Origin: Larkinella soli
GTDB lineage: Bacteria > Bacteroidota > Bacteroidia > Cytophagales > Spirosomataceae
Assembly (NCBI RefSeq): GCF_003703975.1
Contig: NZ_QTJY01000019.1
Location: 59,006-123,005, forward strand
Reading direction: 5' to 3'
Length of the DNA: 64,000 nucleotides
A program made the position numbers and the translations under genes. The notes beneath the pieces were generated by a model. The model was given only the letters and a program-made list of their open reading frames with translations, did no database searches and was not told the DNA's origin. Positions 24,362 to 34,055 of this stretch are shown here, piece after piece (position 1 is the first letter of the stretch; each line of letters begins with the position of its first letter).

Positions 24362-27300
24362 TTAAAGCGTCAACTTCAAACCGAAATCAAACCCGCGGGT
24401 GGCCGGGATTCCGAGGTTGTCGAACCCGAACGAGCCGGAACCGCCCACCCCGGCCCCGCTGCCCGACACCTCCGGGTCGACGCCCGAATACTTCGTGAAC
24501 AGCACCAGGTTACGGCCCGTGGCAAATACCTGCAGGGCACTGATCGGCGTTTTGCCCAGAAGCCGGCGCGGCAGGGCGTAGTTGAGCGTCACATACCGCA
24601 GCCGGTACCAGCTTCCGTCCTCCACAAAGTCGAAGCCCTGTTTGTTGTAGAGCGTCTGGTAGAAGTTCTGGTCCAGCAGAACGGCTTTGGTATTGGGCTC
24701 GCCGGTCGATTCGATAACGCCCTCGAACACTTTCCTCTGGCCCCGGTCGAGGGTTTTCATGCTCAGGCCGGAACTGACGAGGGTGTTTTCGGTGGCGTTG
24801 AAGACGTCGCCCCCGATGCGGATGTCCCACATGAAGGAGAGCGACAGCGACTTATGCGTAAAGGAGTTGGTGATGCCGCCGGTCCAGTCGGGATTGCGGT
24901 CGCCGATGGATTCGAGCGTCGACTTCACCTGCGGATAGCCGTTGTTGTCGAGCAGCAGCTGGCCCTTGTCGTTGCGCTTCCAGACGTTGCCGTTGATGCC
25001 GAACAGCGAGCCGTTGAGGAAAGCCGCCCCCTGCGCTACCGAACCCGCCACCCAGGCATCCGACAGTTCGACGCGATCGAGCGTGCCCGGCAGGGCTTTC
25101 ACCGTCGCCCGGTTCCGGGCGAGGTTCAGGTCCATCGACCAGGTCAGGGCCTTGCTCCGGACGGGCTGGACGTTCAGCATCAGTTCGACGCCTTCATTGT
25201 CGATCTGGCCCCCGTTCAGATAGGCCAGGAAGGTACTCGACGAGGGCGGGGTGCGCGTGCCCAGAATCTGGTTGTCGGTGCTGGTTTTATAGTAGGCCAC
25301 ATCCAGCCCCAGGCGGTTCCGGAAAAACCGCAGGTCGGCCCCGATTTCGAAGGAGTTCGTAAACTCGGGCTTCAGCGTCGGGTTGCCGAAGTAGGTGTTG
25401 ACGTTCGAGATAAAACCGCGGGGGGCAATCGTGAAGTCGTTGGTCACCGTGGCGAGCGTGGAGGTCAGCACGTGTGCCGGGGCGTCTTTCCCGACGCGGG
25501 CCACCGAGGCCCGGACCTTGGCAAACGAGACGGTATTGTTTTCCGACATGGCCCCGAACTCCTTCAGCAGATCGGTCAGCACCACCGAACCGCTCACGGC
25601 CGGGTAGAAGAACGAACGGGCGTTGACGGGCAGGGTCGACGACCAGTCGTTGCGGCCCCGGAAATTCAGGAAGGCGATGCCTTTCCAGTCGATATTCAGG
25701 TCACCGAACACCCCGACGATCCGCCGGCGGGTGGTGTTCTGCGATACCGTCCGGTTGGCTTCCACCACGTTGTTGATGCTCGGAAAGTTCGGGTCGATGA
25801 AGTTCCGGCCGAACCAGGTCACCGTCTGCCGCCGGGCGTCTTCGAGGTTATGCCCCACCGTCAGGCTGAGGTTAAAGTTCTCGGCGACGGTCTTTTTCGC
25901 GGTAACGAGCAGCGTGGAGGTTGTAATCTGGTTGTTGGTGCTGGCCTGCGATAGGGCGCCCTTCTCGTCGCCGACCACCATCGAGCCCGCCGAGCGGATG
26001 CTCTTGAAATTGTCGGTGTAATAGTCCGTTCCGAGCCGGTAGGTGATGTTCAGAAAGGAGAACGGATCGTAGGAGACGTTCCCGATGGCGATGATGCGGT
26101 CGACGTCGCTGGTGATGGGTTTCTTCCGGATCGTCCACTGCGGGTTGTCGTTGGCGGCAATGGTGCGCTGACTGCCGTCGGGTTTCAGATACACCGTCAC
26201 ATCGTCGTTCCGGGGCCAGTAGACGGCCCCCATGACCCCGTTGGCGCTCCCCTGCGACACATACAGCCGGCTGGTTTTGATGTAGCTGGCGCTCCCGCCC
26301 ACGGTCAGTTTGTCACCCACTTTCGTATCGGCCGACAGCCGGAAGGAGGTTCGCTCGAAGTCGGTATTCTTTACGATGCCCTGCTGGTCGAAGCGGGAAG
26401 CCGAGGCATAGAAGGTCGCACGGTCGTTCCCTCCGCTGACGGACAGGTCGTGTTTCTGCGTAAACCCGGTCCGGAACATACTGCCGAGGTTGTCGTAAAT
26501 CGGCTCGTTCGGCTCGAATTTCGGCCCCCACGATCCGACCGAGGCCGGGTTGAAGACGCCCTGCTCGCCCTGTTTGTAAACCGACTGGAGTTTCGGCATA
26601 CGATTGACCACGTCGAAGGAGAAGCTGTTGGAATAATTGATCTTCGCCCGGCCCGCAGCCCCTTTCCGGGTCGTGATGACCACCACGCCGGAGGCTGCCC
26701 GCAGGCCGTAGAGGGCCGCAGCCGCCGGTCCTTTCAGCACCGTCACGTTTTCGATGTCTTCGGGGTTCAGGTCGATGGCCCGGTTGGAGGCCGGGGCCGC
26801 GTCGGCCGTGAGGTTGCCCTGCCCGACCGGCGTCGTATTGTCGACCGGAATCCCGTCCACGACGTAGAGCGGCTGGTTGTTTCCGCTCAGCGAGGTTCCT
26901 CCGCGGATGAGCATGATCGCCGAGGCTCCCGGCGCCCCACCCGAGTTGGTAATCTGAACGCCGGCCACCTTGCCCTGAAGGGCATTGACGATGTTGGGCT
27001 GCTGGGATTCGACGATGTCTTTCGATTTTACGTTCTGGACGGCATAGCCCAGCCCCCGCGTCTCCTGTTTGACACCGAAGGCCGTCACGACCACTTCGCT
27101 CAGGTTGCGGGTATCTTCCTGCAGAACCACGTCGACGGTGGCGGAGTTGCCGACCGTCAGTTCCTGCGTGGTGTATCCGATATAGCTGAATACGAGCGTT
27201 TTTCCGGGGGCTGCCTGAAGCGTGTACCGCCCGTCCGCGTTCGTCGAGGTACCGATGGTGGTTCCCTTGACGGCTACACTCACCCCCGGAAGGGGGTTGT

Positions 27301-27409
27301 TGTCGGATGCTGAAGTGACCCGGCCCGACACGGAGTTGGTCTGCGCCCATCCCGGCCCGACCATCAGCGTCAGGCCCGTCAGAAGCAGAAACAGTAGTTT
27401 TTGGTTCAT
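24362..27409 (-). CDS. SusC/RagA-like TonB-linked outer-membrane transporter
   Basis: The 1015-residue protein has a signal peptide ending at GPGWAQ, then a carboxypeptidase-regulatory-like domain (about 22-105; SGRVTSASDNNPLPGVSVAV), a TonB-box-like segment (LSEVVVTAFG), and the SusC plug with QPNIVNALQGKVAGVQITN, GGAPGASAIMLIRGGTSL and YVVDGIPVDN. The barrel continues to the end (FGLKLTL). Length is normal for the family. It pairs with SusD, the next gene. A -7 element at 27551-27558 would give a leader of about 135 bases. Confidence 0.94.
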   Translation of the reverse strand: MNQKLLFLLLTGLTLMVGPGWAQTNSVSGRVTSASDNNPLPGVSVAVKGTTIGTSTNADGRYTLQAAPGKTLVFSYIGYTTQELTVGNSATVDVVLQEDTRNLSEVVVTAFGVKQETRGLGYAVQNVKSKDIVESQQPNIVNALQGKVAGVQITNSGGAPGASAIMLIRGGTSLSGNNQPLYVVDGIPVDNTTPVGQGNLTADAAPASNRAIDLNPEDIENVTVLKGPAAAALYGLRAASGVVVITTRKGAAGRAKINYSNSFSFDVVNRMPKLQSVYKQGEQGVFNPASVGSWGPKFEPNEPIYDNLGSMFRTGFTQKHDLSVSGGNDRATFYASASRFDQQGIVKNTDFERTSFRLSADTKVGDKLTVGGSASYIKTSRLYVSQGSANGVMGAVYWPRNDDVTVYLKPDGSQRTIAANDNPQWTIRKKPITSDVDRIIAIGNVSYDPFSFLNITYRLGTDYYTDNFKSIRSAGSMVVGDEKGALSQASTNNQITTSTLLVTAKKTVAENFNLSLTVGHNLEDARRQTVTWFGRNFIDPNFPSINNVVEANRTVSQNTTRRRIVGVFGDLNIDWKGIAFLNFRGRNDWSSTLPVNARSFFYPAVSGSVVLTDLLKEFGAMSENNTVSFAKVRASVARVGKDAPAHVLTSTLATVTNDFTIAPRGFISNVNTYFGNPTLKPEFTNSFEIGADLRFFRNRLGLDVAYYKTSTDNQILGTRTPPSSSTFLAYLNGGQIDNEGVELMLNVQPVRSKALTWSMDLNLARNRATVKALPGTLDRVELSDAWVAGSVAQGAAFLNGSLFGINGNVWKRNDKGQLLLDNNGYPQVKSTLESIGDRNPDWTGGITNSFTHKSLSLSFMWDIRIGGDVFNATENTLVSSGLSMKTLDRGQRKVFEGVIESTGEPNTKAVLLDQNFYQTLYNKQGFDFVEDGSWYRLRYVTLNYALPRRLLGKTPISALQVFATGRNLVLFTKYSGVDPEVSGSGAGVGGSGSFGFDNLGIPATRGFDFGLKLTL

Positions 27410-27550
27410 AAAAGGATGGCTTTTAATTTACTCTATCTACTAAAAGACAACTATAAATATAAGTGAGAAAGGGAGGGAATTTCAAACGTCCGTCCGGCAG
27501 CCTTTTTCAACAGTAGCTTAGGAATCAGCTATTTGCCTGAGTGCTGTAAC

Positions 27551-27558
27551 CAAAAGTA
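27551..27558 (-). promoter_or_regulatory. Probable promoter -7 element of the SusC/SusD operon
   Basis: TACTTTTG on the minus strand is an exact TAnnTTTG match, with a TTG 22 bases upstream. The leader to the SusC ATG would be about 135 bases, and I saw no antisense RNA or riboswitch pattern in it. Confidence 0.45.
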
Positions 27559-27640
27559 GCAATACAATCTTTGATAATTTCAATGGAACACCGGCTTGAG
27601 AGGCTGCCGGAGGGGTGTTGGAACGGGGATAAAAACAAAA

Positions 27641-27664
27641 AAGACATGCCGGGAGGCATGTCTT
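27641..27664 (-). terminator. Terminator of the cold-shock gene
   Basis: AAGACATGCC (27641-27650) pairs with GGCATGTCTT (27655-27664) around a 4-base loop. On the minus strand a TTTTTTGTTTTT run follows. It is 31 bases past the cold-shock stop. Confidence 0.88.
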
Positions 27665-27694
27665 CGAAGGCGTTTCAACTATTATATCTTTCGA

Positions 27695-27886
27695 TTAAAT
27701 AACTTCAACGTTTACGGCATTCGGACCTTTTTTACCCTGTTCTACTTCGAACTGAACTTTGTCGTTCTCACGAATTTCGTCGATCAGGCCGGTAACGTGT
27801 ACAAAAACGTCTTTGTCCGAATCCGAGGGGGTAATGAACCCAAATCCTTTGAGCTCATTGAAAAACTTAACTGTTCCTGTTTGCAT
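27695..27886 (-). CDS. Cold-shock domain protein (CspA family)
   Basis: This 63-residue single-domain protein is an RNA chaperone. It shows the RNA-binding patches MQTGTVKFFNELKGFGFITP and KDVFVHVTGL, then ENDKVQFEVEQGKKGPNAVN. The ATG at 27886 begins the fold; an open extension to 28093 would cover the end of the next gene and has no homology that I recognise. It is monocistronic, with its own promoter and terminator. Confidence 0.96.
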   Translation of the reverse strand: MQTGTVKFFNELKGFGFITPSDSDKDVFVHVTGLIDEIRENDKVQFEVEQGKKGPNAVNVEVI

Positions 27887-27904
27887 TATTTGTATTGATT
27901 TTAC

Positions 27905-27912
27905 CAAAGGTA
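27905..27912 (-). promoter_or_regulatory. Promoter -7 element of the cold-shock gene
   Basis: TACCTTTG on the minus strand is an exact match and lies 18 bases before the start codon, giving a short leader of about 12 bases. Csp genes in Proteobacteria have long leaders; this one appears not to. Confidence 0.55.
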
Positions 27913-27963
27913 GGTATTTATCCGAACAATCACTAACCGGCAGCCGATTTATTCTCCGGCGTC

Positions 27964-29487
27964 TCATCGGACCAGAGTCAATGCCCCTTTTTTCTGCTTG
28001 CTGACCGCTTCGCCCCCCTGTCTGAGCTGAAAACTCACGGTCCAGGCATATACGCCTGCCGGAGCGCCTTTTCCCTGATACCCTCCCTCCCACCGGAAAG
28101 GCGGCCGGTCGGTAAAATAGACCAGCTCACCCCACCGGTTGAACACCGACAGCGAGGTGATCGTGATGTCTCCGCAACCCACCGGCTGAAAGGCGTCGTT
28201 CTCTCCGTCGTCGTTGGGGGTGAAAACGTCCGGTTCGTAGAGAACGCAGCCGCACTCGCCGTAGCGGACGGCCACCGAGTCCTCGACCGTGGCGCAGTCG
28301 TTGCTGACCGACGCCCTGAACACACCCGAATTTCCTACCGTCCGCTGCACTTCCTGAAACTGGTCCCGCCAGGTAAAACGGCCTTCCGCAAAAGTGGGTT
28401 TAATAGTGACGGTTTCGGCCCCGCAGAGGTCCTGGTCGGGTCCCAGGCTGAGCCGGGGCGGCAATACATAGCGGACGCGGACGGAATCGCCGGCGATGCA
28501 GCCGCCCTGATTGACGCGCAAACTGTACAGACCCGCCTGCCGAACCACATAGGAAGGCTGCGTGGAGCCGTCCTGCCACCGGCGGTCGGGCGCATCGGCC
28601 GGAGCGGCCAGCGCGAGGGTCTGCCCTTCGCAGAGCGTGGTGTCCGGCCCGAGGTCGAAATCCAGCGCATAGCTGACCCGGATGGTATCGCGCAGCACCT
28701 TGCAGGGCGTCGTCACCACGACCGAGTAGGTACCGGGCCGCGTGACGCGGAACTGGGGCGAAGTGCTGCCGTCCTGCCAGCGGTAATCGGTGGCGCCGGG
28801 GGTCGTGGCGTTGAGCAGCAGGGTGCTACGGCGTCCGCAGAGCGTCGTGTCCTTTCCCAGATCGACTTTGATCGGCAGGACCGACACGTCATCGATGAAA
28901 ATATAGAAGAAACCCAGCAGCACCGGGAGCTTTTTATAACTACCGATGGTCAGGTAGCGTTCGCCCCCTTTGGGCTTGACGTAGCCTGACACTTTTTCCC
29001 ACTGCAACCGAGGCATGCCCGGCCCCAGCAGGTTGTCGATCACCTGCGGATCGACGGTGAAAAGGCCTTTATCGGTGGCGGACAGGGGCTGGTCCGAGAA
29101 GAAGGCACCCAGGTTTTGAGTCAGATACCGGCCGGGGCTGGGCGTGGCCACATACATTTCAAAGAAGTAGCACTCGTTGGCATCCAGCGGTCGGGTGAGC
29201 GGCACGGCGAGGTATTCGGCCCAGTTGAGGTCCATGAACAGCCGGGCGAGGCCCTGGCCGGTCCGGGGGGGCAGTTCGATCTGGGCGGTCGGGAAACACT
29301 GGTGGTAAAAATCGGGCGTGGCGCCGTTGGGATTGAACCAGGGCACGGCTTCCTCCAGCAGGTTATCCAGCCGGGGGCAGGTCCGGTACGACTCGAAACT
29401 TCCGTTCGGAACGAGATTCTGACCCGCAGCGATTCCGGGCAGGGCTAAAACCAGCCAGCAGACGATGCGGACGGCGATTCTCGGCAT
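27964..29487 (-). CDS. T9SS type B sorting-domain surface protein
   Basis: The 507-residue protein has a signal peptide (VCWLVLALPGIAAGQ) and an N-terminal region opening NLVPNGSFESYRTCP, a lectin-like/CBM-like form of gliding-associated proteins. Three Ig-like repeats follow, marked by LGKDTTLC, LGPDTTLC and LGPDQDLC at about residues 212, 285 and 365. The C-terminal domain (about 415-507) is the CHU_C/type B sorting signal: DVFTPNDDGENDAFQPVG, then LSVFNRWGELVYF and PAGVYAWTVSF. It should be secreted through the type IX system and anchored or released. Its function at the surface is unknown. Confidence 0.9.
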   Translation of the reverse strand: MPRIAVRIVCWLVLALPGIAAGQNLVPNGSFESYRTCPRLDNLLEEAVPWFNPNGATPDFYHQCFPTAQIELPPRTGQGLARLFMDLNWAEYLAVPLTRPLDANECYFFEMYVATPSPGRYLTQNLGAFFSDQPLSATDKGLFTVDPQVIDNLLGPGMPRLQWEKVSGYVKPKGGERYLTIGSYKKLPVLLGFFYIFIDDVSVLPIKVDLGKDTTLCGRRSTLLLNATTPGATDYRWQDGSTSPQFRVTRPGTYSVVVTTPCKVLRDTIRVSYALDFDLGPDTTLCEGQTLALAAPADAPDRRWQDGSTQPSYVVRQAGLYSLRVNQGGCIAGDSVRVRYVLPPRLSLGPDQDLCGAETVTIKPTFAEGRFTWRDQFQEVQRTVGNSGVFRASVSNDCATVEDSVAVRYGECGCVLYEPDVFTPNDDGENDAFQPVGCGDITITSLSVFNRWGELVYFTDRPPFRWEGGYQGKGAPAGVYAWTVSFQLRQGGEAVSKQKKGALTLVR

Positions 29488-29583
29488 GACCTCGTTTAGA
29501 ACGTTCGGGTTTAGGTACCCTCCGGCATCTGAAGCGCCGGAGGACTTCCAAAGTACTGATTTTTAGAAAAAAAAGCATCATGC

Positions 29584-31284
29584 CTACTTTTCGGCAATGA
29601 CCCGCTCAGCCGTCGGTTGATCTTTCCGGACATATAACCGGACACTGTCATGGACGGCCTGAATGGTGTAGCCCCGAAAGTATTCCGGGTCGATGGTGGT
29701 CAGGCGGGTCTGGTAATACTGATACCGCCCGTCTTCCACGATAAACCGGGGGCGGTTGCGGTGCAGATCCCCGACATAGCGCCGGAGAAAGTAGGTCTGG
29801 AGGGAGGAAGGATCGATCTGGCGGGAGGCAAACGCATCGCGGGTGCCCGGCAGCAGGCACGTATGGCAGTAGAGATGGGCCAGATTGCCGTGCCCCCAGA
29901 TGCCGAGCCGGTCGGTGGGTTTGGCCAGGGCGCGGATGGCGGCTACGAGCGGTTCCGGCGGTTTCTGTTGCCGATAGGCATATTCGATGCCCTGGTTGCG
30001 GGCCGGCGCCTTCACCAGAAAAATAGCCAGAAAAGGAATATACAGGCCGAGCCGGTAGAGCAGCGTATCCGGCCCCAGCATCCGGCGGCTTTCGCCCCAG
30101 ACGACGCCCAGCCCCCAGAACAGGGGTACGAAGAACAGATTCAGGTAATGCCGAAAAGACTGCCCCGACTTGATCACCGAAAACCAGACGACCGCCAGCA
30201 GATACAGCACGAAAATGATCCGTATTTTCCGAACGTGGGTGCCGGAATAGAACAGCCGGAGGCCCTGAAGCGAAATGACCGCAAAAGTGAACAGAACATA
30301 CGGCAGAATGTCGGGGGTTCCGCCCGGCGTCTCGGCGCTTCCGAACAGCATCTCCGGCACCAGCCCCCATCTTAATCCCGAGCCGGCATATTCGAGATTG
30401 AACAGGATGTAGGAGTGATAAAAATCGAAAAACAGGTCGTTCGTCAGGAGGTACAGGCCGACCAGGAACGTCGGGGCAAGCCCCAGCAACAGCAGAACGA
30501 CGGTTTTCCGGAAAGTCAGTTGCCGGTATAGCTCGATGAACAGGTAAATGACCAGCGTTCCGGCGAGCGGAACGCCCTGAAGTTTGGTATACGGCATCAG
30601 CCCCGCCACGAAGCACAAAAGCCCCGCATACCGGAAGCCCTTTCCGGCCATGACGGCCGACAGGCAGAAGACCTCGACGGCAAGCAGCAGGTTCGGAACG
30701 ACTTCCGAGCTATAGGCGATGAACTCGAAGGAGGAGATCGTGGCCATGCACAGCGTGTAACCGAAGGCGACGGCGTAGGCCGTCTGGTTGCCATATAGCT
30801 GCCGGATGGCGTGATAAACGAACACAATACCCGGAATGATGCAGAAGATCAGGCCGATGAGCCGGATCGAGGTGTAATTGACGGCGCCGAGCAGCCAGTA
30901 GGACAGCGTCAGAAGGTAATAATGAATCGGTCCGACCGTCGTTCCGTCGAATGAACCCCAGATCTTCGGCTCCTGAATCATCATGCCGGAACCGGCGATG
31001 ATCACGCTTTCGTCGAGATTCTGTTCGGGAAGCAGGGTGTTCGGGATGCGAAGCAGAAGCACCGTGAGGGCGGACAGAATCAAAAAGGCCGATTGCCGCC
31101 GGAACGGGAGTTTCTTTACCAGAATAACGCCCAGCAGGCTTCCGATCAACAGCAGTTCGAGAGCGAAGTAAATGCGCTGGCTATACCGGACCGAAGTGAT
31201 CCAGTCGATGAGATAGGTATGTACGGAGCCGGGGTAATCGACATAGGGCGGTTGAAAGTGAATCGTTACGTACAGACAACTCAT
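29584..31284 (-). CDS. GT39-like polytopic glycosyltransferase
   Basis: The 566-residue protein has about ten membrane helices and a C-terminal soluble part of about 130 residues. A loop early in the protein reads LPEQNLDESVIIAGSGMM, the acidic motif expected in GT-C enzymes, and YYLLTLSYWLLG marks the next helix. Such enzymes transfer sugars from polyprenyl-phosphate donors to proteins or lipids. The first 30 residues before the first helix are not family-like, so the true start could be a later codon. There are no obvious cell-envelope partners next to it. Confidence 0.75.
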   Translation of the reverse strand: MSCLYVTIHFQPPYVDYPGSVHTYLIDWITSVRYSQRIYFALELLLIGSLLGVILVKKLPFRRQSAFLILSALTVLLLRIPNTLLPEQNLDESVIIAGSGMMIQEPKIWGSFDGTTVGPIHYYLLTLSYWLLGAVNYTSIRLIGLIFCIIPGIVFVYHAIRQLYGNQTAYAVAFGYTLCMATISSFEFIAYSSEVVPNLLLAVEVFCLSAVMAGKGFRYAGLLCFVAGLMPYTKLQGVPLAGTLVIYLFIELYRQLTFRKTVVLLLLGLAPTFLVGLYLLTNDLFFDFYHSYILFNLEYAGSGLRWGLVPEMLFGSAETPGGTPDILPYVLFTFAVISLQGLRLFYSGTHVRKIRIIFVLYLLAVVWFSVIKSGQSFRHYLNLFFVPLFWGLGVVWGESRRMLGPDTLLYRLGLYIPFLAIFLVKAPARNQGIEYAYRQQKPPEPLVAAIRALAKPTDRLGIWGHGNLAHLYCHTCLLPGTRDAFASRQIDPSSLQTYFLRRYVGDLHRNRPRFIVEDGRYQYYQTRLTTIDPEYFRGYTIQAVHDSVRLYVRKDQPTAERVIAEK

Positions 31285-31401
31285 ACTTACGGGGCTTGAT
31301 CATACGCAACGGCGGATTGCGCGGCAGGTTTCAGGCCCATAAGTTAATTTACTTAGCCCGAAAAGTTAAAAATAATTATCATCCCGTTCCTAATCCGGCC
31401 T

Positions 31402-32496
31402 TTATCCAGCCTCTTCACCGGTTGTTACCACCACCGGAAGGCCGACAAATTCCTGATACCGGCGGACGGCTCCGGCCAAGCCCCGGCGCTCAGCGTCGTC
31501 CAGTGCGCGGAATAGAGACGGTTCAAGGCATACGTCGTTTTTCCGGATTGTTCTTCTCCAGAGACCGGCCACCCGGCCTTCCACCACGATGACGGGGCTG
31601 AAGATGCCGTTGGCACTCGCCACGATCCGCTTCTGGTCGACGGTTCCGAGCGGGGCAATGCGGTCCTTGTAGGCCACCAGATATTCGTCGAAGCTCGGCA
31701 GCAGGCAGACCTCGCCGGTTTGGAGATCAGGGTCCGGCCGGTCTTTCGGCATCCAGTACGTCACCCCCTCCACCACCACCCGCTCCAGCCCGCCGGTGTT
31801 CAGTTCCAGGCCGGTTTTGATCTCGGCCTGCGTCAGTCCCGACCACCAGGCGAAATCGTGGACGGAGGCCGGGCCGTGGCTGGTGAAATACCGGCGGGTC
31901 AGTTCAGCGACGGCTTCGTCGCGGTCGAGCGGGCGGGCCGGCGGCACCCACTCCTCCAGCAGTACGAAGGTCGGCTGCTTTCCCCGGCGCGGCCCGAAAC
32001 AGATCAGCCCCTGCTGGGCCAGAATGCCGAGGATGTGCAGCCCCTGATTGCCGTCCGTCGGAATACCGGCCCGATGCAGCAGGTCGTACAGCTCGGGTCG
32101 CGTACACTGCCGGCCACCTTCCAGAGCGGAAATGAGGACCTCCCGGCTTTTATTCAGGGCGGCCTCCTCCAGACCGGCCTTCCGGTACAGATTCCTGTTC
32201 TTCAGCACCACCCGCGTCGCCAGCAGATCGAGCATCCAGCGAAGGTCCTGCGGGGCCAGAAAATGCAGCGTCCCGCGCATGGGCCAGGTACGTACGACGG
32301 TCCGGTCGGCCAGGGCCTGCTCGACGGCCGCTTCGGTCATTCCCGGAATGCGGTGGCCCACGGCCCAGAGCGCTCCGAGGTAATCCTGCGCCTGCATGGC
32401 GCCGAACCAGGAAACCACCTCGCCCGGCGTCCGGAAACGGGGTCGGGCGAGGTGCTGGCTGTGGAGTCGGAAAGCAAGTAGGTCTGAAACGGTCAT
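31402..32496 (-). CDS. Winged-helix DNA-binding protein (HTH_42, AlkX/YcaQ-like group)
   Basis: The 364-residue protein belongs to the HTH_42 family, with some members being DNA glycosylases for alkylated or cross-linked bases. Visible elements are WFGAMQAQDYLGALWAV (the QxQD-type motif), RTWPMRGTLHFLAPQDLRWM and FAWWSGLTQAEIK, then CLLPSFDEYLVAYKDR. Repair activity is plausible but cannot be proved from sequence. It is close to the DinB-type gene on the same strand, 32 bases away. Confidence 0.8.
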   Translation of the reverse strand: MTVSDLLAFRLHSQHLARPRFRTPGEVVSWFGAMQAQDYLGALWAVGHRIPGMTEAAVEQALADRTVVRTWPMRGTLHFLAPQDLRWMLDLLATRVVLKNRNLYRKAGLEEAALNKSREVLISALEGGRQCTRPELYDLLHRAGIPTDGNQGLHILGILAQQGLICFGPRRGKQPTFVLLEEWVPPARPLDRDEAVAELTRRYFTSHGPASVHDFAWWSGLTQAEIKTGLELNTGGLERVVVEGVTYWMPKDRPDPDLQTGEVCLLPSFDEYLVAYKDRIAPLGTVDQKRIVASANGIFSPVIVVEGRVAGLWRRTIRKNDVCLEPSLFRALDDAERRGLAGAVRRYQEFVGLPVVVTTGEEAG

Positions 32497-32528
32497 GCCC
32501 AGTTTTCTTCAAAAAGGCAGGCGGGCGA

Positions 32529-33059
32529 TTATTTTACCACCAGAAAATAAAAACTGTAGTCGGTCATCGGCGCGTCCGTCAGCCCGAGGTTCCGGCCGAT
32601 GGTCACCACCTGCCCCCGGTGGTAGGTGCTGTGGTTCAGGCAGTGCTGCGTAAATTCCAGCCGGGAGCGGGTGCCGGCCACCCAGGGGGTGACAAAACTG
32701 ACCTCTTCCTTCAGTTCGGCTTCGGTCAGCGACCGGAGATAGTCGGCCAGTTCGCCGGATTGCTCCACGATTCCGAAAAAGACTTCATTCAGCGTTCCGT
32801 GAAAACCGTTCAGCCGAAACGAGGTCGGGGGCGTCTCCTGCTTCAGAACGGCCAGCCAGAACCGCTGGGTGTCCCAGATGTGGACCAGGGTCTTCTGAAG
32901 GCTCGGAAAGCTCGACGGGACTTCCTGATCCAGCAGTTCGACGGGTTTGGCTTTCAGCCATTCGACCAGCGTCTGATTGGCCCAGCGGTTGTAGTCGGCC
33001 AGATCGGCGAGGAAGGTCGTCAGCGTCAGTTCGGTCATTTCTGCGGTTGCGTTTGCCAT
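32529..33059 (-). CDS. DinB/YfiT-like putative metal-dependent hydrolase
   Basis: The 176-residue helical-bundle protein has the DinB metal ligands: a His in TLVHIWDTQRFW and the pair in LNHSTYHRGQVVTIGRNLG. The ATG at 33059 begins a family-length protein; an open extension to 33884 is shadow of the NAT gene on the other strand. Members include thiol transferases and DNA-damage-induced proteins; the substrate here is unknown. It is divergent from the arylamine N-acetyltransferase gene. Confidence 0.87.
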   Translation of the reverse strand: MANATAEMTELTLTTFLADLADYNRWANQTLVEWLKAKPVELLDQEVPSSFPSLQKTLVHIWDTQRFWLAVLKQETPPTSFRLNGFHGTLNEVFFGIVEQSGELADYLRSLTEAELKEEVSFVTPWVAGTRSRLEFTQHCLNHSTYHRGQVVTIGRNLGLTDAPMTDYSFYFLVVK

Positions 33060-33209
33060 GGGATTGGTTTGTTTTAGTAGTACAAAGAAACAGCCCGGTA
33101 GTGACAGCCCTATGTCAGCAGCCTCGACCGCTTTTACAGTTTGTTGGAAATTTTTCGGGGGATATTTTTCAACTTTGGACCCGCATTCCACTCCAACCGC
33201 AACCCATCG

Positions 33210-34034
33210 ATGATCGACCTCGACGCTTATTTCCACCGCATCGGCTATACCGGCCCCCGCACCCCGACGCTCGACACCCTCCGGGCGATCCAGTTGCTTC
33301 ACCCTCAGGCCATTCCGTTTGAAGGTCTGAACCCGCTGCTCCGGATTCCGGTCCGGCTCGACAGCGAATCGCTCCAGGAAAAACTCATTCGGGGCGGACG
33401 GGGCGGCTACTGCTTCGAACAGAATCTTCTGCTGATGGAGGTGCTGCAAACGCTCGGCTTTTCGGTCAAGGGGCTGGCGGCCCGGGTGATGTGGAACATA
33501 CCGGAGGGCGTCGAAAGGCCCCTCACGCACCTGCTGCTGCGGATCGATCTGCCGGAGGGGGTGTATCTCGCCGACGTCGGATTCGGCGGTCTGACGCTGA
33601 CCAGCCCCATCCGGCTGGAGCCCGATACCGTTCAGAAAACACCCCACGAGCCGTTCCGGCTGATCCGGACGGGGGAGGAATACATTCTTCAGGCGGAAAT
33701 TCAGGCGGAGTGGAAAGCCCTCTACCGCTTCACGCTGAACGAGATGCTGCGGCCGGACTACGAGGTATTCAGCTGGTATCTCTGCACTCACCCGGATTCC
33801 TATTTTCTCCATAACCTCCCGGCCGCCCGCGCCACGCCCGACGGCCGGTATGCCCTGCGCAACAATACGCTGACGATCTACCACCGCGACGCCGAACCCG
33901 AACGCCGGCTCCTGACCCGTGCCGCCGACATGCGGGCCGCGCTCGAAACCCTATTCCTGATCCGGCTGCCCGAGGTCCCGCACCTCGACGAAGTGCTGGA
34001 GCGACTGACGGAAAAAACGGAGGTGACGCCGTGA
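33210..34034 (+). CDS. Arylamine N-acetyltransferase
   Basis: The 274-residue enzyme moves an acetyl group from acetyl-CoA to arylamines or hydrazines. The catalytic triad is at the classic positions: Cys68 (RGGRGGYCFEQN), His107 (RPLTHLLLRID) and Asp122 (YLADVGFGG). I chose the ATG at 33210 (MIDLDAYFHRIGYTG) because it is where the family begins; the extension to 33141 is not conserved. It may detoxify aromatic amines or act in biosynthesis. It stands alone. Confidence 0.93.
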   Translation: MIDLDAYFHRIGYTGPRTPTLDTLRAIQLLHPQAIPFEGLNPLLRIPVRLDSESLQEKLIRGGRGGYCFEQNLLLMEVLQTLGFSVKGLAARVMWNIPEGVERPLTHLLLRIDLPEGVYLADVGFGGLTLTSPIRLEPDTVQKTPHEPFRLIRTGEEYILQAEIQAEWKALYRFTLNEMLRPDYEVFSWYLCTHPDSYFLHNLPAARATPDGRYALRNNTLTIYHRDAEPERRLLTRAADMRAALETLFLIRLPEVPHLDEVLERLTEKTEVTP

Positions 34035-34055
34035 TGTAGCTTAAAGTGTAGGTAA

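Noticed and set aside
24347..25954. 535-codon open frame on the plus strand
   Set aside because: It is antisense to SusC; no recognisable domain.
29519..29543. Terminator between the T9SS gene and the GT39-like gene (CCTCCGGC/GCCGGAGG)
   Set aside because: The stem is good but there is no U-run on the minus strand, and it lies in the T9SS leader; it may only be a leader hairpin.
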